Below, piece by piece: positions 9,383-18,700 of a DNA stretch of 64,000 nucleotides (the first letter of the stretch is position 1; every line of letters begins with the position of its first letter). A program made the translations under genes and the position numbers. The DNA lies in NCBI RefSeq assembly GCF_014635345.1, contig NZ_BMCU01000001.1, positions 1-64,000 on the forward strand. Reading direction: 5' to 3'. Under the pieces are notes generated by a model that saw only the letters and a list, made by a program, of their open reading frames with translations, did no database searches and was not told the DNA's origin. This DNA comes from Rhodococcoides trifolii (GTDB lineage Bacteria > Actinomycetota > Actinomycetes > Mycobacteriales > Mycobacteriaceae).

Positions 9383-9409
9383 CACAACTTCGAGCCGGTA
9401 CGAGTTGTG
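9383..9409. promoter_or_regulatory. Dyad in the emb upstream region
   Basis: CACAACT and AGTTGTG are 7-bp perfect inverted arms separated by 13 bp. They lie between the stop of the GT-C gene and the emb start. There is no T-run on either strand, so an operator is somewhat more likely than a terminator. A CATAACAT stretch near 9457-9464 could be the emb -10 region. This is a weak, short signal. Confidence 0.3.
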
Positions 9410-9473
9410 GCGTGCCGGGACACTCGCCGACCGATAGCTGGAAACCGATCACGGTCGCATAACATCGGTAATC

Positions 9474-12400
9474 GTGCCCGACGTCGTGACCTCTCCACCA
9501 GCCGTACCCGCTTCTCCTCCATCGGGCCCACGAGCTGCGGATCTGCGCTCGCACTACAAGACCGCACGGATGATCGCTATCGTCACCGGGCTCCTCGGAG
9601 TCCTCTTCGCCGTTCTCACGCCCTTCCTGCCCGTCACGCAGACCACCGCGTCCGTCTCGTGGCCGCAGAACGGCCAAATTTCCGACGTCGAAGCCCCTCT
9701 GGTCTCGCAGGTACCCGTCGACCTGACGGTGTCCATTCCCTGCACCGCCGTCAACGCTCTGCCGGCGGGCGGCGGGATTCTGCTCTCGACAGCACCTGCT
9801 CGTGGTGAAGGCGCGCCGCTCAACGCAATGTTCGTCCGCGTCGGAGCGGACACCGTCGACGTTCTGGACCGCAACGTCGTCGTCGCGTCGGCGCCGCGCA
9901 GCCAGGTTGTCGGTGGGCAGTGCAACGCCATCGAATTCTCGTCGACGATCGATCGCACCACCGCCGAATTCGTCGGGCTCACCGACGCCCGGGGCAACCC
10001 CAGGTCCGGTCAACTCGACGGTGATCTCCGCCCGCAGGTCGTCGGGGTCTTCAGCGACCTCAGCGGAGCGGCGACGTCGCAGCCCGGCCTGTCCTTCGAG
10101 ATGACCGTCGACTCCCGTTTCTCGACGAGTCCGACGATCCTCAAGCTGCTCGTGATGATCTTCGCCGTCGTCTTCACTCTCGTCTCGCTCGGCGCCCTGA
10201 ACCGTCTCGACGGCGTCGACGGCCGCGGACACCGCAACATCTTCCCGTCGAAGTGGTGGAAGTTCACCGGAGTCGACGTCACGGTCCTCGCAACGCTCGT
10301 CGGATGGCACTTCGTCGGCGCGAACACCTCGGACGACGGCTACCTGCTGACCATGGCCCGCGCGTCGGAGAAGTCCGGGTACATGGCCAACTACTTCCGG
10401 TGGTTCGGAGTGCCCGAGGCTCCGTTCGGCTGGTACTACGACGTGCTGGCCCTGTTCGCGAAGGTCTCCACCGCCAGTCCGTGGATGCGCCTACCCGCCT
10501 TGGTCGCCGCCGTCCTGTGTTGGATGGTCATCAGCCGCGAGGTGGTGCCACGTCTGGGCCGGGCCGTGCGCAACAGCAACGTAGCGCTGTGGACCGGCGG
10601 GCTCGTGTTCCTCGCGTTCTGGCTGCCCTACAACAACGGACTGCGCCCGGAACCGATCGTCGCGCTCGGTGCGCTGCTGACGTGGTGCTCCATCGAACGA
10701 GCCATCGCCACGGGTCGACTGCTTCCGGCTGCGATGGCCGCGATCATCGGCGCCTTCACCCTCGCCGCCGCGCCCACCGGATTGATGTGTGTCGCAGCCA
10801 TTCTCACGGGAATCCGGCCACTCACCCGCATTGTCGTCAAACGACACCGCCAGGTCGGCACGCTTGCCCTTCTCGCCCCGATCGCGGCCGCGGGCACCCT
10901 GGTGTTGATCGTGGTCTACGGCGACCAGACCTGGGCCGCGGTCATGGAATCGACCCGCGTCCGCACACTCGTCGGCCCGAACGAGCCCTGGTACAACGAC
11001 TTCCTGCGTTACTACTACCTCTTCGTGCAGACGGTCGACGGGTCGCTCTCGCGCCGCTTCGCGTTCCTGACCATGCTGCTGTGCCTGTTCACCACGCTGG
11101 TCGTGCTGTTGCGCCGCGGCCATGTTCCCGGAGTTCCGAAGGGTCCGGCGTGGCGCCTCATCGGCGTCGTGTTCGGCACCATCTTCTTCATGATGTTCAA
11201 CCCCACCAAGTGGACTCACCACTTCGGTGCGTACGCGGGCATCGCCGGGTCACTCGCAGCGTTGACCGCCGTCGCCGTGTCGGCCTCGGCGCTTCGATCA
11301 CGACGGAACCGCTCGGTGTTCGGCGCCGCTCTCGTTTTCGTTCTCGCACTGTCGTTCTCGGGCATCAACGGGTACTGGTACGTGTCGAGCTACGGCGTCC
11401 CCTGGTTCGACAAGGTGGTCTCGGTCAGCGGCCAGCAGTCGAACTCGTACTTCCTGATCCTGTTCGGACTCGTTGTGGCCCTGGGTGCGTGGCAATACCT
11501 CCGTGAGGGTTTCGCCCCGCCGCCGCCGCGCGCCGGCACTACCCGCGGGAAGCGCATCCGCAAGTTCGCTGCCGCGCCTCTGACCGTCGTCGCAGGTCTG
11601 ATGGTTCTGTTCGAAGTGCTGTCGATGGTGAAGGGCGCCGTGTCCCAGTACCCGGCGTACTCGCTGGGTCGCTCGAACGTCCAGTCGCTCATGGGCAACA
11701 GTTGCGGTCTCGCGAACGACGTTCTCGTGGAATCGAGTCCGAACGCGGGCATCCTCTCTCCCCTCGTCGACCCGGCGGCGCCGGCCGATCCGACGACCGG
11801 CGTACTCGGCGGGTCGTCACCGGTCGGGTTCACCCCCAACGGAATTCCGACGGACCTCAGCGCGGACGCCGTAGAAGTCAAACCCGGACAGGGAAATACA
11901 GACCAGCAGAGCGTCGGCGGCAACTTCGAAGAAGGCCAATCGTCGGGTACCGGCGGCGGCGTCGGAGCGGTGGGCGTCAACGGCAGCAACGCTCAGCTTC
12001 CGTTCGGCCTCGACCCGGCGACCACACCCGTCCTCGGCTCCTACCAAGAGGGACAACAGGAACCGGCCTATCTCACGTCGAGCTGGTACGGACTACCCGC
12101 AGCCAGCGAGCGACAGCCCATCGTCGTCGTCACGGCCGCCGGCCGAATCCTGTCCCGCGACTTGGAAACCGGCGAACTCACCTACGGCCAGTCCCTCGTC
12201 GTCGAGTACGGCAAGCGCCAACCCGACGGATCCGTCGTCTCGGAAGGCACCTACCTTCCGAAGGACACCGGGCCCGCCCCGTCGTGGCGAAATCTGCGTA
12301 TCCCGCGTGACGAAATCGCGCCCGACGCCGACGCCGTCCGCATCGTCGCGAACGACCCCAACCTCACCGGCGACCAGTGGCTCGCCTTCACACCGCCGCG

Positions 12401-12797
12401 GGCACCGATCGTCGAACCCTTGAACACGGTCATCGGCACCACACAGCCCGTTCTGCTGGACTGGGCTGTGGGACTGCAGTTCCCGTGCCAGCGTCCGTTC
12501 GACCACAGCTACGGCGTGGCCGAGATGCCCGGGTACCGCATCCTCCCCGACCGCCCCCTCGCCGTGTCGTCCACCGACACCTGGCAGGCAGCGGAAAACG
12601 GTGGGCCGCTGGGCTTCTCGGAGATGCTGGCGTCCTCTACCACCATCCCCACCTACCTGAACCACGACTGGGGACGGGACTGGGGCTCGCTGGAGCGCTA
12701 CGACCGTTACTACCCGGACGCCTCGGCTGCGACCGTCGACACCGGGACGGCGACGAGGTCCGGGTTGTGGGCGCCGGGGACGCTGCGGAAGTACTAG
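9474..12797 (+). CDS. embC: Arabinosyltransferase EmbC-type (ethambutol-target family)
   Basis: 1107 residues. It has one N-terminal membrane helix, a periplasmic jelly-roll-like domain (about 60-220), a multi-helix GT-C core and a C-terminal carbohydrate-binding domain (about 720-1107). It polymerises arabinofuranose from DPA into arabinan. The GT-C acidic pair is D287-D288 in NTSDDGY, followed by YFRWFGVPEAPFGWYY, both conserved in Emb proteins. The start is a GTG with no clear Shine-Dalgarno, so a leaderless or weakly initiated mRNA is possible. Only this one emb gene is present: embA and embB do not follow, and the next features are hairpin repeats and a convergent gene. Which mycobacterial paralogue it equals is uncertain. 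Confidence 0.93.
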   Translation: MPDVVTSPPAVPASPPSGPRAADLRSHYKTARMIAIVTGLLGVLFAVLTPFLPVTQTTASVSWPQNGQISDVEAPLVSQVPVDLTVSIPCTAVNALPAGGGILLSTAPARGEGAPLNAMFVRVGADTVDVLDRNVVVASAPRSQVVGGQCNAIEFSSTIDRTTAEFVGLTDARGNPRSGQLDGDLRPQVVGVFSDLSGAATSQPGLSFEMTVDSRFSTSPTILKLLVMIFAVVFTLVSLGALNRLDGVDGRGHRNIFPSKWWKFTGVDVTVLATLVGWHFVGANTSDDGYLLTMARASEKSGYMANYFRWFGVPEAPFGWYYDVLALFAKVSTASPWMRLPALVAAVLCWMVISREVVPRLGRAVRNSNVALWTGGLVFLAFWLPYNNGLRPEPIVALGALLTWCSIERAIATGRLLPAAMAAIIGAFTLAAAPTGLMCVAAILTGIRPLTRIVVKRHRQVGTLALLAPIAAAGTLVLIVVYGDQTWAAVMESTRVRTLVGPNEPWYNDFLRYYYLFVQTVDGSLSRRFAFLTMLLCLFTTLVVLLRRGHVPGVPKGPAWRLIGVVFGTIFFMMFNPTKWTHHFGAYAGIAGSLAALTAVAVSASALRSRRNRSVFGAALVFVLALSFSGINGYWYVSSYGVPWFDKVVSVSGQQSNSYFLILFGLVVALGAWQYLREGFAPPPPRAGTTRGKRIRKFAAAPLTVVAGLMVLFEVLSMVKGAVSQYPAYSLGRSNVQSLMGNSCGLANDVLVESSPNAGILSPLVDPAAPADPTTGVLGGSSPVGFTPNGIPTDLSADAVEVKPGQGNTDQQSVGGNFEEGQSSGTGGGVGAVGVNGSNAQLPFGLDPATTPVLGSYQEGQQEPAYLTSSWYGLPAASERQPIVVVTAAGRILSRDLETGELTYGQSLVVEYGKRQPDGSVVSEGTYLPKDTGPAPSWRNLRIPRDEIAPDADAVRIVANDPNLTGDQWLAFTPPRAPIVEPLNTVIGTTQPVLLDWAVGLQFPCQRPFDHSYGVAEMPGYRILPDRPLAVSSTDTWQAAENGGPLGFSEMLASSTTIPTYLNHDWGRDWGSLERYDRYYPDASAATVDTGTATRSGLWAPGTLRKY

Positions 12798-12816
12798 GTT
12801 GCGCTGCACCCGTTCC

Positions 12817-12993
12817 GACTCAGGGGCACCCTCACACCATTAGATCGACTGAATGTGCCCCTGACTCCGTGACCGTTCCGACTCAGGGGCACCCTCACAC
12901 TGTCAGATCGACTGAATGTGCCCCTGACTCCGATCGCATTCTGACTCAGGGGCACCCTCACACTGTCAGATCGACTGAATGTGCCCCTGACTC
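12817..12993. repeat. Array 1: three 63-bp hairpin repeats
   Basis: Three tandem units start at 12817, 12880 and 12943. Each is a 51-bp imperfect palindrome with arms GACTCAGGGGCAC and GTGCCCCTGACTC, followed by a 12-bp spacer. The first spacer is CGTGACCGTTCC and the second has diverged. The array lies between the convergent emb and AbiEi/DUF559-like genes and could form bidirectional terminators. The third unit encodes the end of the minus-strand gene. Its inverted counterpart is array 2 on the other side of that gene. Confidence 0.95.
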
Positions 12994-13947
12994 CCCGGCA
13001 ATGACGCGCATTCGAACATTAGGTCGCGGACGAGACGCCGCGAGCTCGTACGCCGCACGCAGCTCACGAATGACCACATTGGGTGACTGCCGGACTGTCT
13101 TCGGCAGATGAGAGACGACAACGATGCCGTGCGATTGCATCCTCGACCGTCGCAGCATCGTTCGCTCGTGATCTGCGACGGAGAGGTGATGAGCGAGCGA
13201 GTCGATCTCCCATGCCAACCCGACGTCGTCCAACCATCCATCGGGCCGTGCGATCACATTTCCCGCCGCGTCGAGGACGTCGCGGTTGAGGTGCATCGGG
13301 GGTAGGTCGCTCGCCTCGTACAACTCGTGGGCCTCGACCTCGGCCGCGGAATGCGCTCCCTTGCCGAGCTTGTGGAGTTGACGCCGGGGAAGCGCGGTTC
13401 CGCGAGTCGTGCACTCGGAGAGCTCGATCGCAAGCTCCTCGATGCTGGTTCCACCGCGCTGGACGGCAGTAACCAGTAGGTCGAGACACAAGCTCTCGTC
13501 CTTCGTGCGCCGTACCGCGTCGACGACGCATCGGTGCACGGGTGCGACCTGTAGATACCCGCGTTCGGTCAGCTCCGGCATGCGCCGTGTCCGGTCGACC
13601 TCGACGAATCCGTGTGGCTTCCTACGCGTCTCGTGGGGCACGAGGATCGCCACCGACGGCGCAGCAGAGCGGTAGCCGTACGACACCAGTCCGGCCAGTC
13701 CGGTCAGGATCGATCCCGGACCACCGTAGGTCAGAGCCCCGATCATCCTTTGCCTGTCCGACGGCGGACCGTTGTGCAGCAATACAATTCCGGGGAGTAG
13801 ACGCTGCCACGGGCCGTCAGGCAAGCACCGGTTGACGATGGACGATGCACTGACGCCGAGTCCCCGAAGTTCCTTAGGTGTGATCACCCCGTCGACACTG
13901 GCGTTTCGAATACTCGCAAGCTCCTCGGCCCATGCTCCCCGTTTCAT
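12958..13947 (-). CDS. AbiEi-like / DUF559-like protein (solitary)
   Basis: A 329-residue protein. The N-terminal part (GVITPKELRGLGVSASSI) resembles the winged-helix start of AbiEi-type antitoxins. The C-terminal part (RPDGWLDDVGLAWEIDS, then HGIVVVSHLP) resembles DUF559/Vsr-like nuclease folds, with acidic residues in place. Such stand-alone genes are common in Rhodococcus and Mycobacterium and have no established function. No AbiEii-like toxin lies beside it. The stop codon and the last 11 codons (ESGAHSVDLTV) lie inside a copy of the flanking hairpin repeat. The ATG start is followed by KRGAWAEELAS. Confidence 0.75.
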   Translation of the reverse strand: MKRGAWAEELASIRNASVDGVITPKELRGLGVSASSIVNRCLPDGPWQRLLPGIVLLHNGPPSDRQRMIGALTYGGPGSILTGLAGLVSYGYRSAAPSVAILVPHETRRKPHGFVEVDRTRRMPELTERGYLQVAPVHRCVVDAVRRTKDESLCLDLLVTAVQRGGTSIEELAIELSECTTRGTALPRRQLHKLGKGAHSAAEVEAHELYEASDLPPMHLNRDVLDAAGNVIARPDGWLDDVGLAWEIDSLAHHLSVADHERTMLRRSRMQSHGIVVVSHLPKTVRQSPNVVIRELRAAYELAASRPRPNVRMRVIAGESGAHSVDLTV

Positions 13948-14045
13948 CCGCCCAGGATTGCAGACCGGGGATCGGTTTATGGTCGCGAGACGGGCACATG
14001 TGGATGAATGCGCGCTTGTGGATAAGTCTGCCTGTGACGGTCACG

Positions 14046-14222
14046 GAGTCAGGGGCACACTCAGTCGATCTGACGGTGTGAGGGTGCCCCTGAGTCGGAA
14101 CGGTCACGGAGTCAGGGGCACATTCAGTCGATCTGACGGTGTGAGGGTGCCCCTGAGTCGGAACGGTCACGGAGTCAGGGGCACACTCAGTCGGTCTATC
14201 GGTGTGAGGGTGCCCCTGAGTC
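14046..14222. repeat. Array 2: three 63-bp hairpin repeats, inverted relative to array 1
   Basis: Units start at 14046, 14109 and 14172. Each begins GAGTCAGGGGCAC and ends GTGCCCCTGAGTC, with the spacer GGAACGGTCACG, which is the reverse complement of the first spacer of array 1. These arms are perfect complements except at the outermost bases. The array occupies most of the gap between the accD4 stop and the AbiEi/DUF559-like start, and may terminate accD4 transcription. Confidence 0.95.
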
Positions 14223-14236
14223 GCGAACGGCACGGC

Positions 14237-15781
14237 CTAAATCGGAAACAGCGTGTGCTTCCTCGGGTTCGGCTCGACCGCCTTGTCCCGCAACAGGGTG
14301 ATGGCCCGGCGAATCTCCAACCTCGTCGCCGACGGCTCGATGACCGCGTCGATGTAACCGCGCTCGGCCGCGATCCACGGCGTCGCGATGTGTTCGTTGT
14401 AGAAGTCGATGAAACCTTGACGCACGGCGGCGGCGTCGTCACCGGCGTCGGCCAGTTGCTTGCGCGCCATGATGCTGACGGCACCTTCGGCGCCCATGAC
14501 GGCGATGCGGGCGGTGGGCCAGGCGAGGTTCACGTCGGCACCGAGCTGCTTCGATCCCATGGCTGCGTAGGCGCCGCCGTACGACTTACGTACCACCACA
14601 GTGACTTTCGGGACCGACGCGCAGGCGTACGCGAAGATGAAGCGGCCGCCACGCTTGATGACACCCAACTTTTCCTGCTCGAGCCCGGGCAGGAATCCCG
14701 GTGTGTCCGCGATGAACACGAGCGGGATGTTGTACGCGTCGCACAGCCTGATCCAGTGAGCGCACTTGTCGGATGCGGCAGCATCGAGCGAACCACTGAG
14801 CATCAGTGGCTGGTTGGCGACGACTCCGACCGGGCGACCGTTGACCCGAGCGAATCCGATGATGACGTTGTTGGCCGTCTGCGCGGTGACCTCGTGGAAG
14901 TCGCCGTCGTCGAAGATGCGCAGCAGGATGTCGTGCATGTCGTACCCGGCGTTGTCCGAGTCGGGCATGAACGTGTCGAGTTCGAGGTCGTCACTCGTCA
15001 CGGACGGTTCGATGCCCTCGTTGACGACCGGCGGCTCCGCCGTGCAGTTCGACGGTAGGAACGACAGGTACTTGCGTACCCAATCGAACGCTGCCGCTTC
15101 ATCTTTCGCGACGTGGTGGATGTTGCCGTTCTCGGCCTGCTGCCGCGCGCTGCCGAGGTCGTGCAGGCTGACGTCCTCACCGGTGACGGACTTGATCAGG
15201 TCCGGCCCGGTCACGAACATGTAGGCCTCTTCGGTGGCGACCACGACGTCGGTGTTGATCGGTGCGTACACGGCGCCGCCGGCGCACTTGCCGAGGATCA
15301 CCGAGATCTGCGGACAGAAACCCGACAGCGGTTCTTGCCGCTTGCCCAGTTCCGCGTACCACGCCAAGGACGTCACTGCATCCTGGACGCGCGCGCCACC
15401 CGAGTCGTTGATGCCGATGCAGGGGCAGCCGATGTTCGCGGCGAACTCCATGATGTGCGCGACGCGGCGACCGAACATCTCGCCGACGGTGCCGCCGAAG
15501 ACGGTCTGGTCGTGAGAGAAGACGGCAACCGGACGACCGTCGATGGTGCCGTGACCGGTGACGACTCCGTCGCCGAACAGGGCGTTCGGATCTCCAGGCG
15601 TACGGACCAGGGCGCCGATCTCCACGAAGGAGCCGGGATCGAGGAGCATCGTGATGCGCTCTCGCGCACTGGGAATGCCCTTCTTGGCGCGCTTCGCGAC
15701 AGCAGCCTCTCCGGCTGGTTCGTGGGCCAGTTCGAGCTTGTCGCGCAGTACCGCCAGCTTGCCGGCAGTCGTCGAGGTCAC
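14237..15781 (-). CDS. accD4: Long-chain acyl-CoA carboxylase beta subunit AccD4
   Basis: A 514-residue carboxyltransferase subunit. With AccA3 and AccD5 (not in this window) it carboxylates the C24-C26 acyl-CoA that becomes the alpha-branch of mycolic acids, providing the extender for Pks13. Two crotonase-like halves are visible. The N-terminal half has [20 protein letters not shown] and [14 protein letters not shown]; the C-terminal half has [14 protein letters not shown] and [14 protein letters not shown]. The GTG start overlaps the pks13 stop (GTGA). Order accD4-pks13-fadD32 is the same as Rv3799c-Rv3801c. Confidence 0.95.
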   Translation of the reverse strand: MTSTTAGKLAVLRDKLELAHEPAGEAAVAKRAKKGIPSARERITMLLDPGSFVEIGALVRTPGDPNALFGDGVVTGHGTIDGRPVAVFSHDQTVFGGTVGEMFGRRVAHIMEFAANIGCPCIGINDSGGARVQDAVTSLAWYAELGKRQEPLSGFCPQISVILGKCAGGAVYAPINTDVVVATEEAYMFVTGPDLIKSVTGEDVSLHDLGSARQQAENGNIHHVAKDEAAAFDWVRKYLSFLPSNCTAEPPVVNEGIEPSVTSDDLELDTFMPDSDNAGYDMHDILLRIFDDGDFHEVTAQTANNVIIGFARVNGRPVGVVANQPLMLSGSLDAAASDKCAHWIRLCDAYNIPLVFIADTPGFLPGLEQEKLGVIKRGGRFIFAYACASVPKVTVVVRKSYGGAYAAMGSKQLGADVNLAWPTARIAVMGAEGAVSIMARKQLADAGDDAAAVRQGFIDFYNEHIATPWIAAERGYIDAVIEPSATRLEIRRAITLLRDKAVEPNPRKHTLFPI

Positions 15782-18700
15782 GGGTGCGACTCTCCTCCTT
15801 GCGCCGCCATCGACGCAGTAAGCCCCTGCAGTTTGCCCGCCAGATCGGCCCCCACCTTGGCAATGTACGGCTCGTCGATGATAGCGAGGTGGTCGCCTCC
15901 GACGTGGACTATCTCCAGGTTCGGCGCGTACTCACCCCATCCACCGTGCTCGTGACGCTTCCCGAGTCGAGGTTCCAGCGCGATCGCGTCGTCGTGATAC
16001 TTGTCGGCCAGATACAGCGTGACGTCACCGTCGTACACGGTCGGCGACGCCGTCTGGATAGCCCGATTGTCGAGCCACGACGTGCGCTGGTGCTCGATGA
16101 TTCCGCTGGGAATCTGCGCACTGCTCAGCTTCACCAGATCCATGATGATGCGAATCTGACCGTCGTCGTCGGCCTTGGCCAGCTTGTCGTACGGCAGCGG
16201 GTAGTCCACGTTGTACAACTTCTTGCCGACCTTCGCGTACCGCTTCCACCGCAGCTCGATCTCCTCCGGTGTGTCCGGGATCGGCTCGTACGGCATCACC
16301 GTGTCGATCAACCCCACGACTCGAACGTCCGCACCCTGCTCGCGCAGAATCTGCGCGACGGCGTAGGACAGCACGCCGCCGAGCGACCACCCGAACAGCA
16401 CGTAGGGGCCGTCGCCCTGGATCTCCCGAACGATCGGGACGTAGGCGGCGGCGCGTTCGGCGATCGAACCTTCGATACGTTCGAGCCCGTACATCGGCGT
16501 TCCGGCCGGCAGACGACGCAGCAGCGGTTCGTACACGACGCAGGAGCTACCCGCCGGGTGGAACACGAAGACGGGCACCGCATCCGAACCTTCTTCGCGC
16601 GTACGGAGCGTGCGTACGACACCCACGACGTCCCCCGCCTCGAGGTGCTGGCGGACCACGTCGGCGAGCGCTTCGATGGTCTCGGAATCCAGGATGTCGT
16701 CGAGTGTGATCTCACCCTTCGCCCGCTCGCTGAGCCGCTCGGCCAGCTTCTCCGCGGTCGGATCGTCCAGCACGGGAAGGGTGTTGAAGATTCCCTTTGC
16801 CGATTCGCCGGTCACCACAGCCCACGTCGCGAACGTCAGACGCTCGGCCGCGTCTCGCGGCGCAACGTCGGTTCCTGCTGCCTCGCTGAAGGATTGGGCA
16901 TCGCTGGCGACGGACGGTGCAGCTGCGTCCGCCACGATGGCCTCGGCTTCCGCCGTGGTGTCCAAAACCGCAGTGTTCTCGACCGCATCGCCCTCGAACT
17001 GAAATGCCGTGTCCAACTGCGCTTCCGCAGCGGCCTCGGCCTCGGCGTCGAGCTTCTGCTGAGCCGCGAGCGCCTCGACCTCTTCTCGGTTCTCGACCGC
17101 GTAGCGGAGATACTTCTCCACTTCCTTCAAACTCGCGTCGCGCACCGCGGCCAGCTGCAACTGCGGGATCTCGAACTCGAACTCCACACGGTTCTTGATG
17201 CGGACAGCCATCAAGGAGTCCAGACCGAGCTCGACGAGCGGAATCTCGGCCGGCAGATCCTCCGGCGCGTACCCCATCGACTCGGCGACGATCAGCGCCA
17301 GACGGTCCTCGAGGGACTGACTGCCGTTCGGGTCCCAGCGATCGGCGAAGTCGTCGACGACGTCCGGTTCCTGCTCGACCGAATCGGACAGTGCCGAGCT
17401 GGACAGACTGGGCGCGGCTGCCTCTGCCGGTGCCGTGGATTCCACTGCCGGACCGGCGGTCACCACCGCGTCGGCGAGAAGTACGAAGTCCGAGCCGGTC
17501 CGCGAGTGGACCGTCAACGAGGCACCACCGGGGTGCGGTGTCAGAGTGGTCGTCAAGCTTCCCGACGTGGGCACCGCACCGCGGGTGACAACCGCGCCGA
17601 CGGTGACATCCGCCAGAACCTGTGCGGCAGCTGCGGATACGAGGGCGTCGATGCTGGTCACCGCACCGGCCTGCGCCTCGAAGACATGTCGACCGTCGGG
17701 CAGTGCCACATGGGAGCCCGGCAGCGCCGCGACAGAGGCCGTGATCGCACTGACCGTCGTCTCGATCCAGAAAGGCTTGCGCAAGAACGACGTACGCGGA
17801 ATGGTTGCGTATGCGCCGTCTCCGAACAGGACCGGGAGCGAGACCGCATGTCCGTGCACGTACAGCTCGGCGAGGGCGGTGAGGAACGTGTCCGGCTCGC
17901 TCTCCTTACGCTTGAGCGTGGGCACCAGGGTCGCGTCGGGAACACCCGCGGCCCACGCGGTGGCCGCAATCGACATGAGAGCCACCGGGTTCGGCGACAG
18001 CTCGATAAAGGTGGTGTACCCCGAGTCGACGGCGTTGCGCACGGCCTGCGTGAAGTAGACCGAGTGCCGCATGCCCTTGACCCACGAGTCGACGCCGTGA
18101 ATCGGTTCGTGACCGGCCTTGTAGAACGCGCCCTCGTCCACCGACGAGAACGCTGCGACGCGGAGTTTGGACGGTTCGATACCCATCAACTCGGCCGAAA
18201 GTTCACCGAGAAGAGGGTCGACGGCGGAGGTGTGCCCGGCCCCGCGGACATCGAGAACGCGGCCCATCTTGCCGAGCGACTCGGCGTACTCGACCATCGC
18301 CTGCACCGGCGCTGCCGGGCCGCCGACGGTCGTATGTGTCGGTGCCGCATACACACTGGGCTCGACGCCGGGGAACCGCTCGGCCAGCTCGACGACCTCG
18401 GCCGCCGAGAACTCCACCAGCGCCATGGCTCCAGCCTCGGCGCTGCCGAGACCTTCCTGCCCCTCACCGAGCAGACGCGAACGCGCGCAGATGATCCGCA
18501 CGGCGTCTTCCAAATTCAGACCACCCGTCGCGTATGCCGCGCCCACCTCGCCCATCGAATGTCCCACTACTGCAGCGGGCTCGGCCCCGTGGGCACGGAG
18601 GGTCTCGACGAGCGCGACCTGGATTGCGAAGATTCCGACCTGGGAATTCTCGAATTCGTAGTTCAGCGAGTCGTCGAGGACGATCTCCTTGATGGAGTAT

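Noticed and set aside
7623..10310. Very long minus-strand open frame opposite the GT-C and emb genes
   Set aside because: Composition is Arg/Gly/Asp/Glu-rich with no hydrophobic core, typical of antisense frames in high-GC DNA. The plus-strand genes have clear motifs.
12377..13111. Open frame through array 1 encoding repeated TQGHPHTVRSTECAPDS
   Set aside because: It arises because the 63-bp period is a multiple of three; the frame runs antisense and out of frame through emb and has no independent start or ribosome-binding site.
12817..14222. Regularly spaced palindromic repeats that could suggest CRISPR
   Set aside because: The 12-bp spacers are mostly identical and far too short, the repeat is 51 bp, there are only three units per side, and no cas gene is in the window.
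13874..14233. Minus-strand open frame of similar repeats through array 2
   Set aside because: Same period effect. It overlaps the start of the AbiEi/DUF559-like gene in another frame and has no family similarity.
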